From contig NZ_JAHMHW010000001.1 in assembly GCF_020169515.1 (NCBI RefSeq), positions 1,018,166-1,082,165 of the forward strand: DNA of 64,000 nucleotides. Direction: 5' to 3'. The notes under the pieces were generated by a model. The model saw only the letters and a list, made by a program, of their open reading frames with translations, was not told where the DNA came from and did no database searches. The position numbers and the translations under genes are program-made. Below, one piece after another: positions 49,113-58,348 of the stretch (within the stretch, counting starts at the first letter, position 1; each line of letters begins with the position of its first letter). Origin of the DNA: Paenibacillus vietnamensis. Lineage in GTDB: Bacteria; Bacillota; Bacilli; Paenibacillales; Paenibacillaceae.

Positions 49113-49937
49113 ATGGCTGATGCCTTTGTCGTCCGTTCACTGGATGAGATCCGCTTTTGGTCCAGGATCATGAAGGAGCATTCCCTGTTTCTGAGGCTTG
49201 GATTCCGATGCGAGGATACGCAGCTTATTCAGGAAGCGAACACTTTTTATTCAATTTTCGAGCAGATTGAAGCAAGAGCGAACGCCTACTCGGCGGATAC
49301 GGATCCGCAGCAGATTATGGCGTTCAACACCGAAGTGCATACCGCGGTATCGTACATCTGGGCTTTTAAACGAAAGGTGCTGGAGCTCATACTCACATGC
49401 CAGCTCCCCGGGGCAAACAATTTTCCGCTCTTAGTCGACCATACGAGCCGGGAAGCCAATTATTTCCGGAACCGGCTTGCCGATCTCAATAACGGGAATC
49501 TGGAGCCGCTCGGGGACGCCATTATCGACGAAAACGTGTTCTTTTTGAAAATCATGGCCGATCACGCGAAGTTTATCGGGCATCTCCTCGATCCTTCGGA
49601 GCGTAAACTCGTCCAGCAGGCGAGGGAATTCAGCCACGATTTCGATCAGCTGCTTTGGCAGGCTCAGGATTTAAGCTCCATGCGCCCGCAGTCCGAAACG
49701 GTTCCGTTGCTTGATCAATTTTTGGACCAAAACCGGGTGTCGGTCGTAAGTCTTCGCGATTTCAAAAAGACCGCACGCGATTTAATTGAAGCCTGCCGAA
49801 TTAAAAGCATCATCCATCCTCTGCTTGCGGATCACGTTTACCGGGAAGCGGAACGGTTTTTGGACATCATTGACATGTTTGAGGAGTCATTGACGGGCAA
49901 GGCTGTCGCAGGGGAGAAAAAATGGCATCATGATTGA
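49113..49937 (+). CDS. DUF2935 ferritin-like protein
   Basis: A 274-residue protein with two similar four-helix bundles. Metal-binding-type motifs are SRIMKEHSLFLRLGF with His and Glu, REANYFRNRL and a matching second half (KIMADHAKFIGHLLDPSE, YREAERFLDI). DUF2935 proteins of Bacillales resemble ferritin-like diiron proteins; they may bind iron or manganese, role unknown. ATG with AAGGAGG upstream. It is located beside the cellulase and sugar-acid cluster without clear link. Confidence 0.88.
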   Translation: MADAFVVRSLDEIRFWSRIMKEHSLFLRLGFRCEDTQLIQEANTFYSIFEQIEARANAYSADTDPQQIMAFNTEVHTAVSYIWAFKRKVLELILTCQLPGANNFPLLVDHTSREANYFRNRLADLNNGNLEPLGDAIIDENVFFLKIMADHAKFIGHLLDPSERKLVQQAREFSHDFDQLLWQAQDLSSMRPQSETVPLLDQFLDQNRVSVVSLRDFKKTARDLIEACRIKSIIHPLLADHVYREAERFLDIIDMFEESLTGKAVAGEKKWHHD

Positions 49938-49955
49938 ACCGCATCTCTCAACTCC

Positions 49956-49993
49956 ATAAAAAAAGAAGGACGGGAAACATGCTCCCGTCCTTC
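49956..49993 (-). terminator. Terminator of the sugar ABC-mannonate dehydratase operon
   Basis: GAAGGACGGGA (49965-49975) and TCCCGTCCTTC (49983-49993); nine A on the plus strand give a T-tract on the minus strand. Confidence 0.92.
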
Positions 49994-49999
49994 AAGTCT

Positions 50000-50968
50000 T
50001 TATCTCGCTGCAGCGGCAGCAGCCTCCATCAAACCTCTGATATACCCGATCCCGTATAATCTGCCGAGCGTCTCGTAGCCGGGATTCGTATTGTCCTCCC
50101 CTTCCATCGTCGGAACGTGATCCGGGCGAGCCGGGCCGTTAAAACCGACCTCGTAATACGTGTGCATCGCCCCGAGCATATCCGTTTTTCCGTTGTCATG
50201 GAACGTTTCCTCGAACTTCTCCGGCGTCCCCACTACATCTCGGAAATGAACGAAAAACAGCTTGTCCTGTCCTGCAAAATGCCTGATCACGCTTGGAATA
50301 TCGTCGCCCGCCGTCGCGAGCGTACCTTGGCATAACGTGATGCCGTTGTAATCGCTCGGCACGAGATCGATCGCTTTCTGCAGGGCGGCGGCGCTTCGCA
50401 AAATCCTTGACACGCCGCGGATCGGCGTAATCGGCGGATCGTCGGGATGCAGCGCCAGCTTAACCTTTGCCTGCTCCGCAACCGGGACGATCCGCTCCAT
50501 GAAATAGTGGAGGTTTTCCCAGAGCTGCTCTTCCGATACGACTCCGGCTTCGGTAAGCGGAGCGTCCTTCATCAAGCTGTGGTCGTAGCTGGATACGAGT
50601 GCGCCGCCGCGCGTTCTTGTCGTCGTCGAGGTCCGGAACCAGTTGAACTGCGCCATGAAATTGTAGCAAAGCACCGGAATGCCGGCCGCGCCCATATTGA
50701 CGAGGAAACGCTGGAACTGCTCGATTTCCGCGTCCCTTCCGGCCGTCCCAAGCTTGATCTCATTGCTGGGCGGCATGGATTCGATAACGGTCAGCTCCAG
50801 GCCGAAATCCTGGAAGCGCTGCTTCATCCGGATGAGCGGCATCAAATCCCAAGGCTTCTCTATCTTCTCTTCCCACGGCAGCCCTCCTACAGCGTGATCT
50901 ACGCCGAGCTGCTTTGCCAAATGCCACAGCCGGTTAGGCTGGGATGAAAATACTTCCGCTAGCTTCAT
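50000..50968 (-). CDS. uxuA: D-mannonate dehydratase
   Basis: A 322-residue xylose-isomerase-like metal enzyme converting D-mannonate to 2-keto-3-deoxygluconate in the hexuronate pathway. Metal and catalytic residues are in CYNFMAQFNWFRT, ALHPDDPPITPIRGVSRI, ITLCQGTLA and FFVHFRDV. ATG at 50968 follows GGGAGGAG. It is the last gene of the sugar ABC operon, so the imported solute probably enters the glucuronate/mannonate route. The matching kinase, aldolase and reductase are absent from the window. Confidence 0.92.
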   Translation of the reverse strand: MKLAEVFSSQPNRLWHLAKQLGVDHAVGGLPWEEKIEKPWDLMPLIRMKQRFQDFGLELTVIESMPPSNEIKLGTAGRDAEIEQFQRFLVNMGAAGIPVLCYNFMAQFNWFRTSTTTRTRGGALVSSYDHSLMKDAPLTEAGVVSEEQLWENLHYFMERIVPVAEQAKVKLALHPDDPPITPIRGVSRILRSAAALQKAIDLVPSDYNGITLCQGTLATAGDDIPSVIRHFAGQDKLFFVHFRDVVGTPEKFEETFHDNGKTDMLGAMHTYYEVGFNGPARPDHVPTMEGEDNTNPGYETLGRLYGIGYIRGLMEAAAAAAR

Positions 50969-50994
50969 ATCGATGATCTCCTCCCGCAAGTCCG

Positions 50995-52329
50995 TTAGCC
51001 GGCAGCCTTCTCCGCCAGCTCCTTGCCCATTTTATCGATTTTGTTAAACGCATCTTCAATCGATTGCTGGGCGAAGGTGACGGCCTCCATTTCCTTCCTG
51101 TACGTATCCACCCATTCGGAGAAACCGGCTGCAGGCGAATAGAATGGAAGCGCTTTGTCCAGGGACAGGTCGTAAATCTCTTTGCCGATTTTGTCTTTCG
51201 GCTCCAGCGTTGCTTCAAGCGACGCATACACATCCGGATTGATCGGAATGCCGCGTGTCAGTCCAAGCGCAGTGCCCGCTTCTTTATCCTCGATAAACCA
51301 CTTCACGAACTTTTTGGCTTCGTCTTTGTTTTTGGAATTTGCGCTGACGCTCAGGAATATCGTCGATTGCGCCCAACCTCCGCCCGCCGGCCCGACCGGC
51401 AGGTTCACGACGCCGACCTTGCCCGGCATCAGCTGCTCCAAAGCGCTGACCGAGCCGGTTGTCGCCCCGCGGGTCATCAGCACGCCGGAAGCCATCGGAT
51501 CCGCCTGCGGATCGTTCTCGAGGAACGCAGCCGCTTTCTCTGCCGGCGGTACGATTTTCGCTTTGCGGAACTCCTCATACGTGCCGTAAAATTTCATGAA
51601 CAGCTCTTTGTCCAGCGTAAACGTCTTGCCTCCGTCGGACATGATCGGCGGCTTGCCCATCGACGTCTGATAATAGTTGAAGCCGTCCCATGACGTCGTA
51701 TCTCCGATCGGATACTTGCCTTCCGGCAGCTTGGCGCGGGCGTCTCTCGCCCATTGGAAAAACTCGTCATACGTCCAATCCTTATGCGGAAGCGGAATGC
51801 CGAATTGCTCCAGCTCGACCTTGTTGAACGCCAGCCCCTGCGCGTTTTGGCTTAACGGAATGCCGTACAATTTTCCGTCGATTTTCAAATTCTCGATAAC
51901 GCCGGGATCGACGATGCCGGACAGATCGATATCGCTCAAGTCCTCCAGCTGGCCTCTCGATACGTATTCCTGGATAAAGGCGGCGTCCATCTGCAGCACG
52001 TCCGTGATCGTCTTCGAGGCGGCCAGCGTCGGAAGCTTCTGCCAGTAGGCATCCCAGGCCATAAATTCAGGCTTGAAGGTGACGCTTGGATTTTGCTTCG
52101 TATAGATGTCGAGCGCTTTCTTCGTCGCTTCGTGGCGCGCATCCGTTCCCCACCACATAATGCTAAGCGTCGTGCTGCCGCCTTCCGCAGCGCCTACATT
52201 GCCGCTTGCCGGTTTGTTCGTGGCGTTATCCGGCGAGTTTCCGCCTCCGCCGCCCCCGCTGCAAGCCGAAGTGACGAGCAGAGTGGACAGCATCAGAGCA
52301 CCAAAGCCTTTGGACCATTTCGTGTTCAT
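50995..52329 (-). CDS. Sugar ABC transporter substrate-binding lipoprotein
   Basis: A 444-residue extracellular solute-binding protein with lipobox LLVTSAC (Cys22 region) and Gly/Ser linker. The family-1 fold is clear (STTLSIMWWGTDARHEATKKALDIYTKQNPSVTFKPEFMAWDAYWQKL, and late GLTRGIPINPDVYAS). It delivers sugar to the MalFG-type permeases. It is the third gene of the operon, 40 bases after the MalG-type gene. AAAGGGG precedes the ATG. The substrate is unknown, perhaps an oligosaccharide or uronic acid. Confidence 0.93.
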   Translation of the reverse strand: MNTKWSKGFGALMLSTLLVTSACSGGGGGGNSPDNATNKPASGNVGAAEGGSTTLSIMWWGTDARHEATKKALDIYTKQNPSVTFKPEFMAWDAYWQKLPTLAASKTITDVLQMDAAFIQEYVSRGQLEDLSDIDLSGIVDPGVIENLKIDGKLYGIPLSQNAQGLAFNKVELEQFGIPLPHKDWTYDEFFQWARDARAKLPEGKYPIGDTTSWDGFNYYQTSMGKPPIMSDGGKTFTLDKELFMKFYGTYEEFRKAKIVPPAEKAAAFLENDPQADPMASGVLMTRGATTGSVSALEQLMPGKVGVVNLPVGPAGGGWAQSTIFLSVSANSKNKDEAKKFVKWFIEDKEAGTALGLTRGIPINPDVYASLEATLEPKDKIGKEIYDLSLDKALPFYSPAAGFSEWVDTYRKEMEAVTFAQQSIEDAFNKIDKMGKELAEKAAG

Positions 52330-52369
52330 TCTTAACGCATCCCCTTTACCTTTTTTAATGGCAAATACG

Positions 52370-53200
52370 TTACCCCTTCAAACCTGTAGTCGCAATTCCT
52401 TCGACGAAATGCTTTTGAGCCAGGAAGAAAATAAGGACCGAAGGAAGGATCGACAGCAGAGACATCGCCAGCAATTGCCCCCACTGAATGTCGAATTGAT
52501 CGATGAACATCCTTAGTGCCAAGCCGACCGTAAACTTATCGACCGAGCTTAAGTAAAGCACCTGAGCAAAGAAATCGTCCCAGCTCCAGATGAAGGTGAA
52601 AATCCCGACCGTGACGAGCGCCGGCTTCAGCAAAGGCAATACGACTCTCCAAAAAATACCGTATACGCTTGCGCCGTCGATCGTCGCCGCTTCGTCCAAA
52701 TCCCGCGGAATGCTGCGGATGAACTGTACGAGCAGGAAGATGAAGAACGCGCCGCCCCCGAAGAAATGCGGCAGAACAAGCGGAACATAACTGTCGACGA
52801 AACCAAGCTTATTGAACAAAATGTATTGCGGCACGACCGTAACCTGACCGGGCAGCATCATCGTCAGCAGCAGGATGGAGAACCAGAAGCCGCGCAGCTT
52901 GAAGTTCAAGCGGCCGAAGCCGTAAGCTACGATCGCCGCCGTCGCCACGCCTCCAAGCACGTTGCCGAGCTCCATTAGCAGCGTATTGCCGAAGAAATGC
53001 GCAAACGTGTAATCCGCCGAAAAATGCCAGCCGTTTGAATAGTTCTCCCACATGGGCGTCTTCGGCCATATGGTCGGCAGGCTGAGCTCCTCGGCCTTCT
53101 TGAGCGAAGCGCCCACCCACCAAATGACCGGATAAAGCATAATGAACGAGAAAGCCGACAAGGAAAAATGGCTGGTCAGATTGGAGCGCAGCGTATTCAT
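52370..53200 (-). CDS. Carbohydrate ABC transporter permease (MalG type)
   Basis: A 276-residue membrane protein with six membrane helices. The EAA motif is DEAATIDGASVYGIFWRVVLPLLKPAL. It forms the channel with the MalF-type permease, whose gene overlaps this one by four bases (ATGA). The C-terminal FVEGIATTGLKG is typical. The ATPase (MsmX-like) is not in the window and is probably supplied by a shared ATPase. Confidence 0.93.
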   Translation of the reverse strand: MNTLRSNLTSHFSLSAFSFIMLYPVIWWVGASLKKAEELSLPTIWPKTPMWENYSNGWHFSADYTFAHFFGNTLLMELGNVLGGVATAAIVAYGFGRLNFKLRGFWFSILLLTMMLPGQVTVVPQYILFNKLGFVDSYVPLVLPHFFGGGAFFIFLLVQFIRSIPRDLDEAATIDGASVYGIFWRVVLPLLKPALVTVGIFTFIWSWDDFFAQVLYLSSVDKFTVGLALRMFIDQFDIQWGQLLAMSLLSILPSVLIFFLAQKHFVEGIATTGLKG

Positions 53201-54162
53201 TTTGTTTTCCCCCCATCCGACTCGTAGAACACCCAGTAGCGCGATGCCGCGAAATTAATCAAGGTCAGCAGCGCCACGATGGAAAGCAAAATCCAGGCCA
53301 GAGCCGACGCATACCCCATCTGGTAATGCTTGAAGGCCTTCTCGTATAAAAACATCGCATACATATACGTGGAATTGATCGGTCCGCCTTTCGTGATGAT
53401 GAAAGCAGAGGTAAAGGTTTGGAACGAGCCGATAATGCCGAGCACCAGGTTGAAGAACATGACCGGCGACAGCATCGGAAGCGTAATGCTGATAAATTTT
53501 CTTACCTTGCCCGCCCCGTCTACCGAAGCCGATTCGTAAAGCTCCTGCGGCACCTGCTTCAGACCGGCCAGGAAAATAACCATCGTCGAACCGAACTGCC
53601 ACGTGTTGAGCAGGATCAGGGTGCCGAGAGACGTGTCCGGATTCGAAATCCAGCCGACGCCTTCAATGCCGAACCATGCCAGCACCTGGTTGACATAGCC
53701 GTCCAGACCGAACATATTGCGCCATAGAGCGGCAACCGCGATGCTTCCTCCGATCAGGGAAGGAAAATAGATCGCCGTCCGGTACAGGTTCATGCCTTTG
53801 ATGTTTTTGTTCAGCGCGATCGCCACCATCAAAGAGAAGAACAGCTTGAGCGGGACGGAAAACAAAACAAACATAAACGTTACGCTCAGCGATTTCGTAA
53901 AGGTCGCATCATCCGTAAAAATGTTGACGTAATTGTCGGTGCCCGTCCATACCGGATCTTCCAGCAGCGAATATTCGGTAAAGGACAAATAAAAGGATTG
54001 CGCAATCGGCCATAACGTAAGCAGCAGAAACCCTAGCAGCCACGGCGAAATAAAAATATAGCCCGCCAGCTGTTGCCCGCTTATTCGCTTGCTTTTCTCT
54101 TTAACGGGCATGCTCTTGGTTTGCGTACGGGTTTTCGAATCGGCGATTACTCCAATAGTCAT
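53197..54162 (-). CDS. Carbohydrate ABC transporter permease (MalF type)
   Basis: A 321-residue membrane protein with six helices after a charged cytoplasmic N-terminus. The EAA loop is ELYESASVDGAGKVRKFISITLPMLSP. First gene of the operon. AAGGAGGAG lies close to the ATG. A cre site is located about 50 bases upstream. It works with the MalG-type permease and the downstream binding lipoprotein to import a carbohydrate. The N-terminal positively charged region before the first helix is typical of Paenibacillus homologues. Confidence 0.93.
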   Translation of the reverse strand: MTIGVIADSKTRTQTKSMPVKEKSKRISGQQLAGYIFISPWLLGFLLLTLWPIAQSFYLSFTEYSLLEDPVWTGTDNYVNIFTDDATFTKSLSVTFMFVLFSVPLKLFFSLMVAIALNKNIKGMNLYRTAIYFPSLIGGSIAVAALWRNMFGLDGYVNQVLAWFGIEGVGWISNPDTSLGTLILLNTWQFGSTMVIFLAGLKQVPQELYESASVDGAGKVRKFISITLPMLSPVMFFNLVLGIIGSFQTFTSAFIITKGGPINSTYMYAMFLYEKAFKHYQMGYASALAWILLSIVALLTLINFAASRYWVFYESDGGKTK

Positions 54163-54212
54163 CTCCTCCTTATTGCTCCAAGCTGAATTATTTGTTGTTC
54201 CCTTACTTTAAA

Positions 54213-54226
54213 CGAAAGCGGTTTCA
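54213..54226. promoter_or_regulatory. CcpA cre site upstream of the sugar ABC operon
   Basis: CGAAAGCGGTTTCA matches 13 of 14 positions of the cre consensus. It lies 51 bases upstream of the first permease gene and 173 bases before the divergent RraA-type gene, so it may control both. Confidence 0.78.
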
Positions 54227-54398
54227 TGTTGGAAGTAGACGAATTTATGAAAGTGTTTGATTTTTCTTAGTGCGAAAAATTCATACATACGAGCCAAATG
54301 CCGTAAGAAAGTCACATCGACAAAAGCGGGATAAACCCTAACAATAGACTTAGAAACAACGACAAGAATATCCTAAAACTACGGAAGAGGTGCCGAAT

Positions 54399-55304
54399 AT
54401 GAAATTTGACAATCCGGAAGATATCGTACAGCTTACGCCGCTATGGGAAGGAGAACGCTTTCCGAACGGCCGTCCAAAAGTATCCGAGGATATTCTAAGA
54501 CGTATGCGCAAAATTACACTGGAGGAGGCCTGGGGGCCTTTGTGGAACCGCGGTTATACGTTTCAATTTGAAGGCGATTTCAAAATCATCCATCCGAATC
54601 AAGTGATGGTCGGCCGTGCCGTGACGGCGGTCATGGTACCGAAGCGGCCCGATCTGCATGAAACGCTGCTTAAGTACGGACATGAGCAGGAGCAGCGGCG
54701 CGGCTTCTTCAATCAATGGGTGATCGACGAACTGGTCGAGGACGACGTCGTCGTCGTAGATATGTTCGATAAGGTTCACCTCGGCACCTATGTCGGCGGC
54801 AACTTGTCGACGGCGATCTCGACCCGGACTAAACGCGGCGGCGCTGTCATCTGGGGCGGCATCCGCGACAATCAGCAGGTGGTGGAAATCGATAATATCA
54901 ACGTCTACTACCGTGGCAGCGATCCGACCGCCATTGCGGACGTGACGATGGTCGGGATGAATGTGCCGACCCGAATCGGCAAAGCCATTTGCCTGCCGGG
55001 CGATGTCGTGCTCGGGACGCCGTCCGGCGTCATATTCATCCCTCCCCATCTGGCCGAGCTGACGGTCGTGCAGGCGGAGAAGTCCCAGGTACGGGACGTA
55101 TTCGGCTTCGTGCGGCTGCGGGACAGCGTCTATTCGACCGCACAAATCGATGCGGCTTGGGATCTCGCCTTGTGGTCCGATTTCATGAACTGGTTCGAGA
55201 CGGACGACGCAGCTGCGGAGTACCGCCATCTGGATTGGACGAAGGAGCTGGAGGATGCCCGCAAAGCGGACCGGAGCGGACCGCAAAGCGACGTAAGACT
55301 GTAA
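54399..55304 (+). CDS. RraA-family protein (aldolase/demethylmenaquinone methyltransferase-like), long form
   Basis: A 301-residue protein, much longer than the usual 160-230 residues of RraA. The core has GGNLSTAISTRTKRGGAVIWGGIRD, corresponding to the family motif G-x-[LM]-x-T-A-x(6)-G-x(4)-G-x(2)-RD, and the C-terminal GDVVLGTPSGVIFIPPHLA. Members include 4-hydroxy-4-methyl-2-oxoglutarate aldolases and sugar-acid enzymes. Its location opposite the mannonate dehydratase operon suggests a catabolic aldolase or related role. ATG at 54399 after GAAGAGGTG. Confidence 0.85.
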   Translation: MKFDNPEDIVQLTPLWEGERFPNGRPKVSEDILRRMRKITLEEAWGPLWNRGYTFQFEGDFKIIHPNQVMVGRAVTAVMVPKRPDLHETLLKYGHEQEQRRGFFNQWVIDELVEDDVVVVDMFDKVHLGTYVGGNLSTAISTRTKRGGAVIWGGIRDNQQVVEIDNINVYYRGSDPTAIADVTMVGMNVPTRIGKAICLPGDVVLGTPSGVIFIPPHLAELTVVQAEKSQVRDVFGFVRLRDSVYSTAQIDAAWDLALWSDFMNWFETDDAAAEYRHLDWTKELEDARKADRSGPQSDVRL

Positions 55305-55321
55305 CGAAGGAAAAAGAAAGA

Positions 55322-55354
55322 GGCTCTGCCGGCGCAAATGCGGACGGCAGAGCC
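55322..55354. terminator. Terminator between the RraA-type and AraC genes
   Basis: GGCTCTGCCG (55322-55331) and CGGCAGAGCC (55345-55354), then TTGTTTATTT on the plus strand. The two genes converge on it. Confidence 0.85.
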
Positions 55355-55373
55355 TTGTTTATTTAACCTTTCG

Positions 55374-56543
55374 TTATTTGCCGACCGACTCCCGGTATTC
55401 GCTAGGAGACAGGCCTACCTTCTTTTTGAAAATTTGACTGAAATACCTCGGATCCTGATAGCCGACTTTTTCCGCGACCTCGTAGTTTTTGTAATGCGTG
55501 CTTTTCAGCATATCCTTCGCCTTATTGATCCGGATGTCCGTCAAATGCTCGATGAACGTTTTTCCCGTATTCGTCTTGAACAACAGGCTCAAATAAGTCG
55601 GCGTCATATACACCTTCTGCGCGACGCTTTGGAGCGAGGCGTATTGGCATTCCTGCTCCATATGCAGAATCGTCTTCTTGATGATGCTTCTGTGGCTCTC
55701 CTTCTGATTATGGGAGATCACTTCTTTCATACATACGAGAAAGCGGATGACATACTGCTTCAATTCCTCCAGCGTTTCCAGCCTGATCACCGTCATGACG
55801 TCAAACGGCTCGTATGCGCCGATGTTCTCCGATTCGGCTACCGCTCTTTTCTCCAAGCCGATCAGCAGCCGGACCGTCAAATCGTACATGCTTTGACAAG
55901 CGACGGGGCCTCTATGTACGACGCTTTCATAAAAATCGCGGACGGCTTCCTCCACCTCGGCCGGCGTTTCGGCAGCTTTGAAGGCGTCGAACAGCCCCTT
56001 TTCCCGTTCATCCGGATAATGCTCGAGCGTCTCGTAATCGCCTAGCTCGCTGTAGCTTATAATTTGGCCGGTCCCCCGGTAAAACTTGTGACGCAGCGCC
56101 TTCGCCGCCTGCCTGTAAGAATGATGGATGTCGCAAAGCTGGCTGCACGGCTTGCCGACTCCGATATTAACAGGATCGTGCAAAAATGACCGCACCTTTT
56201 CGCTGACCGTTTCGAGCATATCCTTAGACATCCAGGAGAAGAGCAGCGCGACCCTTCCCTCCTCATCCATAAAAACAACGCTTCCGTCCGTCATCTGCTT
56301 CTGCAAAAAATCTCTCATTTTCTCGACATAAACAAGCTTCTCGTGCTCATCCTGGAAATGAGCCGAAGGCTCCAGCAGCGCAATCGCCGGGAAGGTATAA
56401 TAAGGATTTAGTCGCAAACGCGACAAGGCTTCCTTCAAATCGCCTTTTGAGCTGCGCGAGCCGGACACCAGATTTTGCAAAAAACGGTCCCGCATCCACG
56501 TCAAGATAACATCCTCTTCAAACAATAATCCCTCTTTAAGCAT
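55374..56543 (-). CDS. AraC family transcriptional regulator
   Basis: A 389-residue regulator. Its C-terminal AraC domain (about 285-385) has two helix-turn-helix motifs: LQSVAQKVYMTPTYLSLLFKTNTGKTFIEHLTDIRINKAKDML and NYEVAEKVGYQDPRYFSQIFKKKVGLSPSEYR. The N-terminal 280 residues resemble the helical/GGDEF-like middle domain of YesN-type regulators, but there is no receiver domain, so it is not the partner of a sensor kinase. It probably controls the adjacent sugar operons. AAAGGGG precedes the ATG. Confidence 0.9.
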   Translation of the reverse strand: MLKEGLLFEEDVILTWMRDRFLQNLVSGSRSSKGDLKEALSRLRLNPYYTFPAIALLEPSAHFQDEHEKLVYVEKMRDFLQKQMTDGSVVFMDEEGRVALLFSWMSKDMLETVSEKVRSFLHDPVNIGVGKPCSQLCDIHHSYRQAAKALRHKFYRGTGQIISYSELGDYETLEHYPDEREKGLFDAFKAAETPAEVEEAVRDFYESVVHRGPVACQSMYDLTVRLLIGLEKRAVAESENIGAYEPFDVMTVIRLETLEELKQYVIRFLVCMKEVISHNQKESHRSIIKKTILHMEQECQYASLQSVAQKVYMTPTYLSLLFKTNTGKTFIEHLTDIRINKAKDMLKSTHYKNYEVAEKVGYQDPRYFSQIFKKKVGLSPSEYRESVGK

Positions 56544-56585
56544 GATCCATTACCCCTTTTTTATCAGGTTGATTGATGCCATGCG

Positions 56586-57236
56586 TTACGAATGGAGATG
56601 AATCGTTTTATAAGAGTGCATATGCTCGATAAACGTTTGCCCGGCAGCTTCCGCATCGCCTTCCCGCAGCACCTCGACCAGCTTCATATGCCAGTCGGCG
56701 AGACCGTCGGTCTTGTAATGCCTGTTCGAAATGGCCATAAACCTCATCACCTTCAGCTTCATATGGTTCCAAAGCTCAAGGATCATATGATTGCCGCAGC
56801 GCTTATAGAAAAATCCGTGAAACTCCATATCCAGCTCTAAAATAGCGAGTACGTCATTCCGGTTATGCGCATCGTCCATGTCCTTGATCAAGCTTTCCAG
56901 ATAGCTGTAATCCGCTTCCTTCATCGATTTCATCGTTTCCCTGACGGCATATCCTTCAATGATTTCTCTCAAAACAAATATATCTTTGATTTCTTTTGCG
57001 GTAATATCGGAGACAACCGAGCCTTTATTAGGAATGCCCGTAATAAAACCCGCCTGCTTTAAACGTTCAAGCGCCTCACGGACGGGGGCTTGGCTAATAT
57101 TGAATCTTTTAGCGATTTCCAGCACGAGCAGTCTGGTGCCCGGCTGCAGCTCCCCTGAAAGAATGTCCTTCTTCAGCATCGTATAAACCTGTTCGCTGAT
57201 CGAGTTTGTGGATACGACCGGCCACTTGTTCTGCAT
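56586..57236 (-). CDS. GntR family (FadR/FCD) transcriptional regulator
   Basis: A 216-residue regulator with an N-terminal winged helix (ISEQVYTMLKKDILSGELQPGTRLLVLEIAKRFNISQAPVREALERLKQAGFI) and a C-terminal FCD domain (about 85-210) with metal-type His and Asp residues (EFHGFFYKRCGNHMILELW). FCD regulators sense sugar acids and similar small ligands. ATG 57236 is preceded by GGAG at a somewhat long 11-base distance; GTG 57245 three codons earlier is a rival start. A 9-1-9 palindrome 22 bases before the start looks like its own operator. It probably represses the nearby sugar-acid genes. Confidence 0.88.
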   Translation of the reverse strand: MQNKWPVVSTNSISEQVYTMLKKDILSGELQPGTRLLVLEIAKRFNISQAPVREALERLKQAGFITGIPNKGSVVSDITAKEIKDIFVLREIIEGYAVRETMKSMKEADYSYLESLIKDMDDAHNRNDVLAILELDMEFHGFFYKRCGNHMILELWNHMKLKVMRFMAISNRHYKTDGLADWHMKLVEVLREGDAEAAGQTFIEHMHSYKTIHLHS

Positions 57237-57258
57237 TCCGTTCACGTCTCCGTTTCCT

Positions 57259-57309
57259 ATTATCGATTATCGATAATCCGCTTTCTGGTTTTATTATAAA
57301 GCGCTTTCA
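57259..57309. promoter_or_regulatory. GntR operator palindrome and cre site
   Basis: ATTATCGAT-T-ATCGATAAT (57259-57277) is a perfect 9-1-9 palindrome typical of FCD-GntR operators. Further upstream ATAAAGCGCTTTCA (57296-57309) matches 13 of 14 cre positions. Together they suggest autorepression and catabolite repression of the regulator gene. Confidence 0.72.
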
Positions 57310-57343
57310 GTCAGCGTGCAACGGCGGAATTTGTCGAATAAAA

Positions 57344-57368
57344 CAAAAACGCCCTGTGTGCAGGACGC
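57344..57368 (-). terminator. Terminator of the glycosyltransferase-epimerase operon
   Basis: CGCCCTG (57350-57356) pairs with CAGGACG (57361-57367) with one wobble and a 4-base loop; TTTTTGTTTT follows on the minus strand. Confidence 0.8.
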
Positions 57369-57410
57369 CAATTATTTAATGAGATTAATTTTTAATGCAT
57401 CTAACTAATT

Positions 57411-58346
57411 CTATTTCTCATCATTCGTCTGATCGGCCATTTTTTCAAAAGCGAGAGTGTCTTTAAGCCCTTCCTCCAGGGAATACTGCGGCGTCCAGAT
57501 TAATTCGGATTTCGCCGCTTCGTTGCAGAGCACGCTGTGGCGAATATCGCCGGGCAATGCCGGTTTATATTCGGCCGTTACCTTGTTGCCTGTTAATGAA
57601 CAAAGAAGCTCCAGCAGCCCATTGACTGAAGAAGGAACATTGCAGCTCACGTTCAGCGTTCGACCTCCCCCGCTCGTCAAAGCGGCGGCATTAGCGCTCA
57701 CAATGTCTTTGACATAAATGAAATCTCTTGTTTGATAACCGTCGCCGAAGATGGCCGGGACCTCTCCCTTTGCGAGCTTGTTCAGAAAGATAGAGATGAC
57801 GCCGCCCTCCCCTTCCGGATCCTGCCTTGGCCCGTATACGTTGGCATAACGGAAAATCGTGTAGTCGATTCCGTACAATGCGGAAAAGGCTTCGATATAA
57901 TGCTCGGGCGAATGCTTGGAAATTCCGTAAAAGGAAAGCGGTTTGACCGGATGCCGCTCATCCACCGGCAAATATTGCGGCGTCCCGTAAACGGCCGCGG
58001 AAGAAGCGTATACGATTTTTTTTACGCCATATTTTTTGCAATGCATCAAAAGCGCCAGCGTCCCGAGTATGTTCGTGCCCGCATCCTTGAGCGGCTGCTG
58101 CAGCGAGGTGACGACATTGATTTGCGCAGCGTGATGGTAAACGACTTCCGGCCTGCACGCCTCGAAAATGCCGTCCAGCTCCGGACCGGTTACATCCGCT
58201 TCGTAAAACCGTGCCTGCGGCGGCACTTGATGCTTCTTTCCGTGAGACAGATTGTCGATGACGGTCACCTCATGCCCGTCCTCTACAAGCCGATCCGTCA
58301 AATGCGAGCCGATAAATCCTGCACCTCCGGTAATAAGGATCCGCAT
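57411..58346 (-). CDS. NAD-dependent UDP-sugar epimerase
   Basis: A 311-residue extended SDR. The nucleotide motif is [20 protein letters not shown], and [21 protein letters not shown] follows. Catalytic YGISKHSPE contains the Tyr and Lys, and [17 protein letters not shown] is a typical UDP-glucose epimerase-like segment. Probably UDP-glucose 4-epimerase or a related enzyme supplying the glycosyltransferase. GGAGC lies upstream of the ATG at 58346, next to the stop of the glycosyltransferase gene. Confidence 0.92.
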   Translation of the reverse strand: MRILITGGAGFIGSHLTDRLVEDGHEVTVIDNLSHGKKHQVPPQARFYEADVTGPELDGIFEACRPEVVYHHAAQINVVTSLQQPLKDAGTNILGTLALLMHCKKYGVKKIVYASSAAVYGTPQYLPVDERHPVKPLSFYGISKHSPEHYIEAFSALYGIDYTIFRYANVYGPRQDPEGEGGVISIFLNKLAKGEVPAIFGDGYQTRDFIYVKDIVSANAAALTSGGGRTLNVSCNVPSSVNGLLELLCSLTGNKVTAEYKPALPGDIRHSVLCNEAAKSELIWTPQYSLEEGLKDTLAFEKMADQTNDEK

Positions 58347-58348
58347 CG

